The notes beneath the pieces were generated by a model. That model had not been told where the DNA came from, did not search any database, and was given only the letters and a program-made list of their open reading frames with translations. The translations under genes and the position numbers were made by a program. Positions 43,744 to 51,551 of a stretch of DNA of 64,000 bases are shown piece by piece (the stretch's first letter is position 1; the number at the start of each line of letters is the position of its first letter). Origin of the DNA: an uncultured Bacteroidales bacterium (GTDB lineage: Bacteria; Bacteroidota; Bacteroidia; Bacteroidales; Bacteroidaceae). The stretch covers positions 27,979 through 91,978 of the forward strand of contig CADAGX010000006.1 in the NCBI GenBank assembly GCA_902787575.1, written 5' to 3'.

Positions 43744-45342
43744 TTATTCGAATGTGGTGCAGTACTTATAGCCAAGGCGACGGTAGAGCGTCTGCAATTC
43801 TGCCAGTCGGCCCGTGAATTGTTCGAAGTTCTTTTCCTCGGGCCGCAGCCACTGCACTTCGGCGATGGCCGCCAAACGAGGCAAAAGCATGTACATTGCG
43901 TGGTCGGGGCTGCTGACGAATTCGGTCCAAAGATTGCACTGAGCTCCGAGTATGAACTGTTGTTCCTCGGGTTTCAACTCGTCGGGCACGGGCTCCAGGC
44001 TGTAGCATTTGCTCAGAGGAAGGTAGCCGCCGATGGCCAGCGGCTGATGATCGTGATTCTTCAACTGGTAGTAATCGATGTAACAATGGCTCGTAGGTGT
44101 CATTATCACGCGATGATGCAGTCGTGCGGCCTCAATGCCGCCCTTAAATCCGCGCCAGCTCATCACTGTGGCGTTCTCCGAGAGGCCGCCCTCGAGTGTC
44201 TCGTCCCAACCTATCAGTTCGCGTCCGCGCCCTGACAGGAAGGATTCCACTTCCTTATTGATATAAGTCTGCAGCTCCGCTTCTTTCTTGAGCCCCAGCT
44301 CGCGCATTTTTGCCTGACACTTCTGGCAAGCCTGCCAGCGCGTGCGAGGACTTTCGTCACCGCCAATGTGAATGAATTTGCTGGGGAAGACGTCGCAGAT
44401 TTCGCCCAGCACGGTCTTGATAAACTCCAGTGTCTTGGGATTTCCGGCGCACAGCACGTCGGGGTCCACGCCCCAGTACGGACGGACGAAATACGGGCCG
44501 CCGGTGCAGCCAAGCTCGGGATATACGCTCAGCGCAGCCACCATGTGGCCTGGCAAGTCTATTTCCGGAATAACAGTGATATACCGCTCGGCTGCGTAAG
44601 CCACCACCTCGCGCAACTCAGCCTGCGTGTAGTATCCCTCCTCGGGCGTGTCGTCGTAGATGGCGTTGGCAGGGTCGTGCAGACCGATGTTTTTGCCAAT
44701 GATAGTGTGCGGACGCCGGCTGCCACGCTTGGCCAGTTCGGGCAGCGCCTTCACTTCCACTCGCCAGCCCTGGTCGTCTGTCAGATGCCAGTGGAACTTG
44801 TTCACGCCGTGAAGCGCCAGAATGTCGATGTATTTCTTCACAAATTCCACGGGAAAGAAGTGGCGTGCGCAATCGAGCATCGTACCGCGGTATTGGAAGC
44901 GCGGTTCTGCCTCCACGACGGCCCACGGCAGACGTATGGTGTCGGCCGTCTCTCCGGCTACGCTTTTGCGCAGTGTCTGCAGGCCGTAGAAAACGCCGCT
45001 CTCGCTGGCGCCTTGTATTTGCACGCCTTTCTTATCCACCGTGATGCGGTAGGCATCGGGATTCTCGCTCTCAAGGCCCAGCGTCAGGCTCACGGGCGTA
45101 GTTTTTTTCTTGGCGGCTTCCTGTGGCACGAGACCGAAGAATTCCTGTGCGAAGAGTGCGTTTCGCCGCATCTGGGCGTTGCCGGCCGGGTACGACACGG
45201 CCTGTCCCTTGATGAGGAACGTGGTTTTTCCGCTCTCGCTGAGCGCAATTTTCTGTGCCAGCGGCACGGTCTTGTACGTTACCTCGGCAAAGGCGGCCAT
45301 ACCGAGCATGGCGGCCACGAATAGTGCAGTCAGTTTTTTCAT
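43744..45342 (-). CDS. Glycoside hydrolase family 20 beta-N-acetylhexosaminidase (copy 2)
   Basis: A 532-aa exported GH20 enzyme, same length and domain order as copy 1, with signal peptide (about 1-19, GMAAFA). Catalytic pair in FIHIGGDESPRTRW; CPKC in copy 1 is CQKC here. Divergence is uneven: a 104-bp block (44726-44829) differs from copy 1 (43110-43213) at only three positions, while other parts differ widely. ATG 45342 (MKKLTALFVAAM) is chosen; an upstream ATG at 45375 would spoil the signal peptide. It is downstream of btuC by 87 bp. Confidence 0.95.
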   Translation of the reverse strand: MKKLTALFVAAMLGMAAFAEVTYKTVPLAQKIALSESGKTTFLIKGQAVSYPAGNAQMRRNALFAQEFFGLVPQEAAKKKTTPVSLTLGLESENPDAYRITVDKKGVQIQGASESGVFYGLQTLRKSVAGETADTIRLPWAVVEAEPRFQYRGTMLDCARHFFPVEFVKKYIDILALHGVNKFHWHLTDDQGWRVEVKALPELAKRGSRRPHTIIGKNIGLHDPANAIYDDTPEEGYYTQAELREVVAYAAERYITVIPEIDLPGHMVAALSVYPELGCTGGPYFVRPYWGVDPDVLCAGNPKTLEFIKTVLGEICDVFPSKFIHIGGDESPRTRWQACQKCQAKMRELGLKKEAELQTYINKEVESFLSGRGRELIGWDETLEGGLSENATVMSWRGFKGGIEAARLHHRVIMTPTSHCYIDYYQLKNHDHQPLAIGGYLPLSKCYSLEPVPDELKPEEQQFILGAQCNLWTEFVSSPDHAMYMLLPRLAAIAEVQWLRPEEKNFEQFTGRLAELQTLYRRLGYKYCTTFE

Positions 45343-45429
45343 TTCTGTGTGGAGTTTTTGTAGTTTATAGTTCATATTTTATATTTCGGCCAAATCCTAA
45401 TCGCTAATCCTTCCTAATCCTTGTTCCTA

Positions 45430-46449
45430 CTACGTGTATTTGTTTTGTTTCAGTATCACATATAGGATGACGGGCGCTCCGATGAGCGGCGTCACCACGT
45501 TTATGGGCAGTACGCTGCCCTGTCGCAGCTGTGTGCACAGCAGGTTGCAGGCCAAGGTGAGACAGCCGCCCGTCAGCATGGCACCCGGCAGCAGCACGCG
45601 GTGATCGCTGGTGCGCAGCAGCATGCGTGCGATATGCGGCACCGCTAAGCCGAGAAACGAGATGGGACCGCAGAAAGCCGTGGTGGTGGCTGTGAGCAGT
45701 CCGGTGCAACAGAGCAGAAAACCGCGCGTGCGCCTCACATTGATGCCCAGATTGGTGGCATATCGTTCTCCCAGCAGCAGGGCGTTGAGCGGCTTGGCCA
45801 GCAGTACGGCTGCGACAAGTCCGACCAGCAGCAGCGCAGCATAGAGCGGCAAATGTGCGAGCGACACGCTGCCGAAGTTGCCCATTCCCCAGATTATGAA
45901 GTTATGTACGCCCTCCTCCGTGGCGCTGTAGTTGAGCAGCGAGATTACGGATCCCGTGACGTAACTCACCACAACGCCCGTAATGAGCAACATTGTGGCG
46001 CTCCGTAGTGTGTGAGAGAGCACCAGCAGCAGTAGCATGATGGCTGTGGCGCCCACCATGGCGGCTGCCACCACCAGTACGTATCCGCCCAGCGAGAGGC
46101 CGCCCAGCCCGAGGCTTCCGCCCAGCAACAGCATCACCAGCGCCACACCCAGATTGGCGCCGGCATCTATGCCAAGAATGCCTGGGCCGGCCAGCGGGTT
46201 GCGGAAAAGTGTCTGCAACATCAGGCCGCACGTGCTCAACGACGCGCCGCAGAGCAGCGCCGTCAGCGCCTGCGGAATACGGCTCTCGAGGACAATGAAG
46301 CGCCACGCAGGGTTCTGGCTCTCGCTCTCGCCGGAGAGAATGCGCACCACGCTCTCGAGCGGGATGTCGAGCGAGCCCCACAGCAGATTGGCCGCCACAA
46401 GCAGCACCGCACAGGCCGTCAGGAGTATGATTGCAGCGTGTTGTCTCAT
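45430..46449 (-). CDS. btuC: ABC transporter permease, probable cobalamin importer BtuC
   Basis: A 339-aa inner-membrane permease of the FecCD/BtuC family with about ten hydrophobic helices. Family motifs: GSLDIPLESVVRILSGE near the N-terminus, RIPQALTALLCGASLSTCG, NPLAGPGILGIDAGANLG and, near the C-terminus, FLGLAVPHIARML. With BtuD and BtuF it imports corrinoids. ATG 46449 is selected because it follows a TAACTTTG box by 11 bp and earlier codons run into the promoter. The btuF gene is upstream across a 398-bp repeat-filled gap. Confidence 0.88.
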   Translation of the reverse strand: MRQHAAIILLTACAVLLVAANLLWGSLDIPLESVVRILSGESESQNPAWRFIVLESRIPQALTALLCGASLSTCGLMLQTLFRNPLAGPGILGIDAGANLGVALVMLLLGGSLGLGGLSLGGYVLVVAAAMVGATAIMLLLLVLSHTLRSATMLLITGVVVSYVTGSVISLLNYSATEEGVHNFIIWGMGNFGSVSLAHLPLYAALLLVGLVAAVLLAKPLNALLLGERYATNLGINVRRTRGFLLCCTGLLTATTTAFCGPISFLGLAVPHIARMLLRTSDHRVLLPGAMLTGGCLTLACNLLCTQLRQGSVLPINVVTPLIGAPVILYVILKQNKYT

Positions 46450-46460
46450 CTTCTTGACTG

Positions 46461-46468
46461 CAAAGTTA
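46461..46468 (-). promoter_or_regulatory. -7 box (TAACTTTG, minus strand) before btuC
   Basis: CAAAGTTA on the + strand reads TAACTTTG toward btuC, 11 bp before its ATG (46449). It is the end of the first 85-88 bp repeat unit. Confidence 0.55.
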
Positions 46469-46716
46469 CGAATAAGCGAGAGAAAAGAAAAGAAAATCAC
46501 GCTTTTCTTTTCTTTTCCGAGCGAGAGTAACTTGGGCCGTCAGGCCAAAGTTATGAATAAGCGAGAGATGTGCAAAACGAAAGACGAAGTTTTTCGGTTT
46601 GGCACGTCCGAGCGGGAGTAATTTGGGCGCAGCCAAAGTTGAGAATAAGCGAGCGATGTGAGAAAAGAAAGACGACGGTTTTCGGTCTCACACGTCCGGA
46701 CGGAAGAAACTTGCGT
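46461..46716 (-). repeat. Three tandem 85-88 bp hairpin/promoter-like repeats before btuC
   Basis: Each unit begins (in + orientation) with CAAAGTTA-like sequence and GAATAAGCGAG: starts 46461, 46546 and 46634, i.e. 85 and 88 bp apart. Each then has an inverted repeat of variable sequence (46484 AAAAGAAAAGAAAA with TTTTCTTTTCTTTT; GTGCAAAACG with GGTTTGGCAC; GTGAGAAAAG with TTTTCGGTCTCAC), then GTCCGAGCG.GAGTAA and TTGGGC. Read on the minus strand each unit ends in TAACTTTG (the third in CAACTTTG), the -7 promoter form. The arms vary while pairing is kept, which suggests selection for structure. Confidence 0.8.
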
Positions 46717-46852
46717 GTGGAATTTCGCATGCCACACGTCGCACGAAAATTGCGACGTGTAGTTTTTGTCTTTGCGACGTGTAGTTTTTGTCTTTGCGAC
46801 GTGTAGTTTTTGTCTTTGCGACACGTGGCATTTCGGCCTCCGACGTGTCACT
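46708..46852. repeat. 22-bp-period palindromic array downstream of btuF (7 units)
   Basis: Units start at 46708 (degenerate), 46730 (TGCCAC AC GTCGCA), 46751, 46773 and 46795 (three identical TGCGAC GT GTAGTT with spacer TTTGTCTT), 46817 (TGCGAC AC GTGGCA) and 46839 (TCCGAC GT GTCACT). Spacing is 21-22 bp. The last unit contains the btuF stop codon (46848-46850). Confidence 0.9.
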
Positions 46853-47975
46853 CCATCGGGCGGAAGTACGACTTCTCGGGATGGAGGCCGAGCTCGGGGT
46901 GCAGCAGGCTGATGATGTCCTCGAGCAGGCGTTCGGGGTGGAAGGGTGTCTCCTCGTAATAATTGTTCGAACCGATGTCGCAGAACCACATCTGCGCATC
47001 GATGGGTCGCAGCGTCGGGCAGTCTGCCACGATTTGGCGGCGGGTCAGCACGCCATTGTTCTTCATAATCCACACGTCGGCCGTCATGGCGCGGTCCAGC
47101 ACGCGCTCTATGCTCATGGCCACACTGCCCGCTCCGCGCAGGTCGCTGAACAGATAGTCGGCTCCGGCGTCGCGATAGAGCTGCCCCATGGTGCTTTCTC
47201 CGCCTGGCAAGTACCAATATCCACTCTTCGGCACTTCGCATATCAGGCGCGGACGTGTGCTGGCCGTCTCTGCGAGCCGACGTAGATCGAGATATCGCCG
47301 CTCGATGCTTTCAAACAGGCTGTCGGCTTCGCGGGCGCGACCAAACAATCTGCCGTAGAAGCGTATCCATTCGGCGCGTCCCAAAGGCGAGCGCTCCATA
47401 TAGTCGGCGCACTCCACGATGGGGATGCCGAGGCGGGTGAGACGGCCGTAGCCACCGCTATTCTCGAAAGGTGTGGGAAGCAGCGCGTCGGGCTGCAGTT
47501 GAATGACGCGCTCCAGGTCGGGCGACATCCCGTTGCCGAGGTTGGCAATTCGTCCACAGGCCACACCCTCATGAACGAAAGGCAGATGTATGTATTCCAA
47601 CTCACAGATGCCGCCAATAGCATCTGGGCAGCCCAGTTCCTGCAGTAGGGCGCAGTGCACGCTGGTGAAAACGGCGGCGCGTCGCAGCGGAGCGCAGACA
47701 AGGGTGGCGCCGGCTGCCTCGGCAGGAAGTGCCGAAGCGGAATCTTCGGCCTGTCGGATGATGTATCGGTGCAGCAGCTGGGTGCTGTCCCACGGGTTGC
47801 GCATGGTGGCTTCGAGGTAGCCGTCGTGCTGAACCATCACGAGGTTTCGGGCGTAGCGCAGGCAAATGGTGTCGCCTGGCTCGGCCGTGGCAGACTGTTG
47901 GCGGCCGGGCTGGCAGGCGGTGCAGCCGAGAATGGCCAAAACGAGTGCGAGGACGATACGGATGGCGTGTTTCAT
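46848..47975 (-). CDS. btuF: ABC transporter substrate-binding protein, probable BtuF
   Basis: A 375-aa periplasmic lipoprotein of the FepB/BtuF fold, delivering corrinoid to BtuCD. Signal peptide ends in a lipobox (LGCTAC, Cys21) and the next residues are QPGRQQ, not acidic, consistent with the inner membrane/periplasm rather than the surface. N-lobe and C-lobe (about 100-230 and 240-375) are linked by a long helix; GRIANLGNGMSPDLERVIQL is the usual family block. It overlaps the btuB-like gene by 4 bp, so both are translated together. Its stop lies inside a repeat unit. Confidence 0.87.
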   Translation of the reverse strand: MKHAIRIVLALVLAILGCTACQPGRQQSATAEPGDTICLRYARNLVMVQHDGYLEATMRNPWDSTQLLHRYIIRQAEDSASALPAEAAGATLVCAPLRRAAVFTSVHCALLQELGCPDAIGGICELEYIHLPFVHEGVACGRIANLGNGMSPDLERVIQLQPDALLPTPFENSGGYGRLTRLGIPIVECADYMERSPLGRAEWIRFYGRLFGRAREADSLFESIERRYLDLRRLAETASTRPRLICEVPKSGYWYLPGGESTMGQLYRDAGADYLFSDLRGAGSVAMSIERVLDRAMTADVWIMKNNGVLTRRQIVADCPTLRPIDAQMWFCDIGSNNYYEETPFHPERLLEDIISLLHPELGLHPEKSYFRPME

Positions 47976-50005
47976 TTTGTGTGCAATTTCAGGTCCACGT
48001 AGATTTCGAAGTTGCGCGGCGGCATGGGACGCGAGAGAACTGTCACGTACTCCGTGCCGAGCACATTATTCACTGCGAGGCGGACGTTGGCCGAAGCCCA
48101 CGACCAGCGAAACTCCTTGCCGAGCGAGACGTCGGTCATGTAGTAGGGACGCAGGCGGCCTGTGATGCGGTCGGCCTCGGCCGAGGTGGTTGTGAAACGC
48201 TGGCCGTAGTGCGTCCAATGGCAGGCGAGCGTCCACGTGCGCCAGCCCATCCGCGCCGTCAGGTTGGCCGAGCGGCGTGGCACGTAGGGCAGTTGCTTGC
48301 CATACGAAGCGTCGTTAGCGTTCGTTCGCTCGCCTCGGTTGAGGCTCGGCGTGTAGGCGAAATTTCCTGCAATGTCCATTTCTACGGCCCGCACGCGGCC
48401 CTTGGCCTGCAGGTGGAGCTCGGCGCCGTAGTTGTGGACGCGCTTCACGTTGCTCGGCTCCCAGTATCCCTTGGCATTCGGCGTCCACTGAATCCAATCT
48501 GTGATGTGCGAGTCGAAGCACGCGATACTGCCGCTCAGCGTCCATGGCCGCAGCGGAATGACGGCCTCCAGCCCGCCGTCGTAAGTGAAACCTTGCTCCG
48601 ACTTCAGGTGGGGATTTCCGCCGGGCTGGAAGTACAGGTCATTCATCGAGGGGTGGCGACAGTTTCGCGCCACGGAGGCTTTTGCCGTCAGTCGCCACGG
48701 CCGATACAGCACGTAGTCGGCCAGCAGGGCAGGGATGGGCGGCACCAGATGAGAGCCGAACGACTCGTGGCGTAGCACGGCGGCCAGGGTGAATGGCTCC
48801 ACGGGTCGCCATCGCGCCTGTGCCGATGCACTTGTCTCGGCACGTCCGAGGTTGTAGTTCTGTCCGATATGGAAGGGGCTGCGGTCGCGGCTGCGAATGT
48901 GGTCGTAGCGCAACTCGGCGCTGGCCGTCAGAAGCCACGCGGCTGCTGGCATCCAGTCTGCTGCGCCCTGCACGAGCGCTGAATGTGCACGACTGCGGCT
49001 GTGTGTGATGTCTGTGCGCATGTCGGTTCGCGTGGTGAAATAGTCGTATGCAATGTCCTGCCAAGCGTAGCCCGCTCGGAGGCACGTGGACCACGTGTCG
49101 CGTGTATGATTCCACGAGAGAATGCCACGCAGGGCATCCGCTCCTTGTTCGTTGCGGAAGTCGCTGTCTTCCTTGTAATCCACGCTGAGGAAGGGCAGCC
49201 CTCGCAGCGAGTGTGTGTACCACACGGAGGCTGCGTAGCGGTTGCCGCGATTGTCGGTCCGGAACACGTCTTGCTGTGCGTGCAGGTCGCGGAAATATCC
49301 GCTCTTGTTGCGTTCCGTGGGATGGTACGAGCGGATCAGGCGGCCCTGGCTGTCGCGCACATCCGTCTTCTTGTCGTAGTTGGTAAATCGGAAGTCGTTT
49401 TCGCTGCGGCCATAGAAGACACGCGTCGTACTGCTCCAGCGGCGGCCTTTCCAGTTGAGACGCAGAAATTGGTCGTAAGTCCGAAACGAACCGATGCCCT
49501 GCACATATTGCGCTCCGAAGCCGTCGGACTGTGGGGCCACACTCTTCATTTCTACGGCGCCGCCCAAGCCGCCACCGGTGAGTGGGATGCTGGAGGCTCC
49601 GTGATAGAGTGCCGCCTCGTCTATGAAGTGCGAAGGAATGGTGCTGAAGTCCACGGTGCCCAGCATCGGCGAGTTGATTCGCATCCCGTTCCACGTCACT
49701 TGCGTGTGGCTGGGCGATGTGCCGCGAAATTCGGCCGTCGATTCAGTGGCGCGTCCGTAGCTTTTAACGAAGACTGCACTATTCTGTGTCAGTATCTCGG
49801 CCATCGAGTGCGAGATGTTCTCGTGCAGAACGAGCGTGTCAAGCACGATTTTCTGCAAGCCCGTGTCGCGCAGGCGGCGGCTGGCTTCCACAGGAACGGT
49901 GCGCAGTGTGGAGAGCGTGTCGCGTTGTGGCACAGTTGCCTTGCTCACGGCCACGAGTGAGTGGCATAGCAGGAGGGCGGATAGAAAGCAACTGCGAGCG
50001 GTCAT
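47972..50005 (-). CDS. btuB: TonB-dependent outer-membrane receptor, probable BtuB
   Basis: A 677-aa TonB-dependent receptor. Signal peptide (about 1-20), plug domain (about 45-150: ILTQNSAVFVKSYGRATES, TSPSHTQVTWNGMRINSPMLG, ASSIPLTGGGLGGAVEM) and 22-strand barrel to an aromatic-containing end (FEIYVDLKLHTK). No SusC-type carboxypeptidase-like N-terminal extension is present, which fits a vitamin or metal receptor. The cobalamin assignment rests on the riboswitch, BtuG-like partner and btuF overlap. It lies 9 bp after the PKD-like gene. Confidence 0.87.
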   Translation of the reverse strand: MTARSCFLSALLLCHSLVAVSKATVPQRDTLSTLRTVPVEASRRLRDTGLQKIVLDTLVLHENISHSMAEILTQNSAVFVKSYGRATESTAEFRGTSPSHTQVTWNGMRINSPMLGTVDFSTIPSHFIDEAALYHGASSIPLTGGGLGGAVEMKSVAPQSDGFGAQYVQGIGSFRTYDQFLRLNWKGRRWSSTTRVFYGRSENDFRFTNYDKKTDVRDSQGRLIRSYHPTERNKSGYFRDLHAQQDVFRTDNRGNRYAASVWYTHSLRGLPFLSVDYKEDSDFRNEQGADALRGILSWNHTRDTWSTCLRAGYAWQDIAYDYFTTRTDMRTDITHSRSRAHSALVQGAADWMPAAAWLLTASAELRYDHIRSRDRSPFHIGQNYNLGRAETSASAQARWRPVEPFTLAAVLRHESFGSHLVPPIPALLADYVLYRPWRLTAKASVARNCRHPSMNDLYFQPGGNPHLKSEQGFTYDGGLEAVIPLRPWTLSGSIACFDSHITDWIQWTPNAKGYWEPSNVKRVHNYGAELHLQAKGRVRAVEMDIAGNFAYTPSLNRGERTNANDASYGKQLPYVPRRSANLTARMGWRTWTLACHWTHYGQRFTTTSAEADRITGRLRPYYMTDVSLGKEFRWSWASANVRLAVNNVLGTEYVTVLSRPMPPRNFEIYVDLKLHTK

Positions 50006-50014
50006 GGCCTAAGG

Positions 50015-51511
50015 CTATTCTGTAGCAAAGATGCCGTAAACTTCGGTGCTGGCTTCGCCCAGATTTGGCGTGGCACCTGTGATGGCCGTCTGCACCTTCA
50101 CGAAATCGAAATATTCCAGTGCGGCAGGTTGGCCGTCCCACGTGCGCGCATTCTCTACCTTATAATAGCCCATGCGGCCCAACGTGCCGTTTCGGTAGTC
50201 GCTGCCCAGATTGTCTGCGTACCCCCAAGGATATGGCGGCAAGTCCGAGATGCCGCCCGAATAGCTCACGTGACTGGCCAGACAGCTGCCGAAGTAAGTC
50301 TTCTCGCTGCCGTCGATCCAGTCCTGCCAATAGTAGGGATTTGGATTCCAATAGCTCATATATGGAATCTCGCCGCGGCCGCCTTTGTTATCCTTCCATA
50401 CCGTGGCCGAATGCGGCTGCGATGGCCGATAGTACGTAACGGCGTAGCCGGTGGTGTGACTCTCGGTGCCGTACTCCGAGCCTGCCAACTCGTACCATAT
50501 GTCGTTTGGCAGACCGTCGCCGTTCACGTCCTGGCTCACGTATATGATTCCGGGTTCTGACTGGTAGTCGAAGGGATTCCCTTTTATGCACAAGTCATAA
50601 TTGCCACTGACTGCGACACTGTGGTCGAAGCCTGCCACCAGATAGCCGCCGCACGCGCCAAGACTTGTGGACCACCCGCGAAGGAAATGCTGAAGCACCG
50701 TATCGCAGGCTTCCTCGTGCGAGCAATTGGCCGGGAAGGCGTCGCCCGTCAGGCGGTAGCCGTTCACCTGATGGCCGGGAGCGGGCACAAACTCAAAGAT
50801 GCGTGTCACCATTTGCTGGCTTCGTGCCGTGGCTTCTCGCCGATAGGTGCCAGCTGGCGGACAGACACGTAAAAGGATGTCTTGGCTCACTTGGAACGTG
50901 TCAATCGACAGCGTAAGTGTGAGCGTGTGCAGCCCTTGCTCGGACGCCGTAAAGACGTAATCCATCGTGCCGGCCACGGGCGTGCCGTTGTCGGCCCACA
51001 GATAAGTGGCGCCATCTGCGTTTTCCACGCAGTAGGGCGTCAGGTGGATGCTGCGCCCCACGGGAATGTTCATTTCCGTGAAGGGCCAGCGCCACGCGAA
51101 GACGCTGTCGTTGTCGGGGATGGAGTCGGTTTGGCCGCCGATGCGTTCCACAACGGTGACTTTCAGCTCATCTTCTGCCGTTCCGAAGCGGTTGGAGACA
51201 CGAAACAGAATGTAGTATTCGCCGGCGTGTTCCTCGCAAAAACTGTAGTTGTCGGCCGTCCCGACGGCTGTTCCCTCGCGCAACCACAGATACTGCGTGG
51301 TCTCGTCGGTGTTTGCCACGTCGGGCACGAGACTCAGCACTTCGCCTTCTAAAACTTTAAAGCGAGCTCCCGACATGTTCCACGTGATGACGGGCAGCGG
51401 ACCGCTGGCATCGTCGTCGGAACAGGCGGCCAGGCACAGGATGCAGGCCACGGCAAAAAGGCCAAAGGTACTTCCCGCAAGGCGAAGCCACGAATTATTT
51501 TTCTTGCACAT
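50015..51511 (-). CDS. PKD-like surface lipoprotein of the cobalamin locus
   Basis: A 498-aa lipoprotein with lipobox CLAAC (Cys30) followed by SDDD, the Bacteroidetes surface-export type. Two PKD/Ig-like domains are visible (about 45-125 and 145-225, each with W..G......Y.F...). The C-terminal half (about 230-498) has GWSTSLGACGGYLVAGFDHS, EPGIIYVSQDVNGDGLPND and IWYELAGSEY, a composition seen in Bacteroidetes cell-surface proteins of B12 loci. Role in capture of corrinoid is inferred. ATG 51511 is used; an upstream start at 51565 would have no signal peptide. Confidence 0.8.
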   Translation of the reverse strand: MCKKNNSWLRLAGSTFGLFAVACILCLAACSDDDASGPLPVITWNMSGARFKVLEGEVLSLVPDVANTDETTQYLWLREGTAVGTADNYSFCEEHAGEYYILFRVSNRFGTAEDELKVTVVERIGGQTDSIPDNDSVFAWRWPFTEMNIPVGRSIHLTPYCVENADGATYLWADNGTPVAGTMDYVFTASEQGLHTLTLTLSIDTFQVSQDILLRVCPPAGTYRREATARSQQMVTRIFEFVPAPGHQVNGYRLTGDAFPANCSHEEACDTVLQHFLRGWSTSLGACGGYLVAGFDHSVAVSGNYDLCIKGNPFDYQSEPGIIYVSQDVNGDGLPNDIWYELAGSEYGTESHTTGYAVTYYRPSQPHSATVWKDNKGGRGEIPYMSYWNPNPYYWQDWIDGSEKTYFGSCLASHVSYSGGISDLPPYPWGYADNLGSDYRNGTLGRMGYYKVENARTWDGQPAALEYFDFVKVQTAITGATPNLGEASTEVYGIFATE

Positions 51512-51551
51512 CTGAATCAGAGTTATGTCTTGCAGTCCCAATGCGCGCGGC

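Larger units (their letters stand above)
46450..46847. other. Gene-free gap between btuF and btuC, entirely repeats
   Basis: No gene. The right part (46708-46852) is a seven-unit palindromic array; the left part (46461-46716) is three tandem 85-88 bp hairpin units. The unit nearest btuC supplies a TAACTTTG box for it. The gap interrupts what is otherwise a compact B12 operon, so btuC may have its own promoter. Confidence 0.75.

Noticed and set aside
42002-43771. Long + strand frame opposite GH20 copy 1
   Set aside because: GH20 catalytic motifs are on the minus strand; the other frame is a shadow.
46708-46852. CRISPR array candidate
   Set aside because: Units are 14 bp with 7-8 bp spacers and mixed arms; repeats and spacers are far too short and no cas genes are near.
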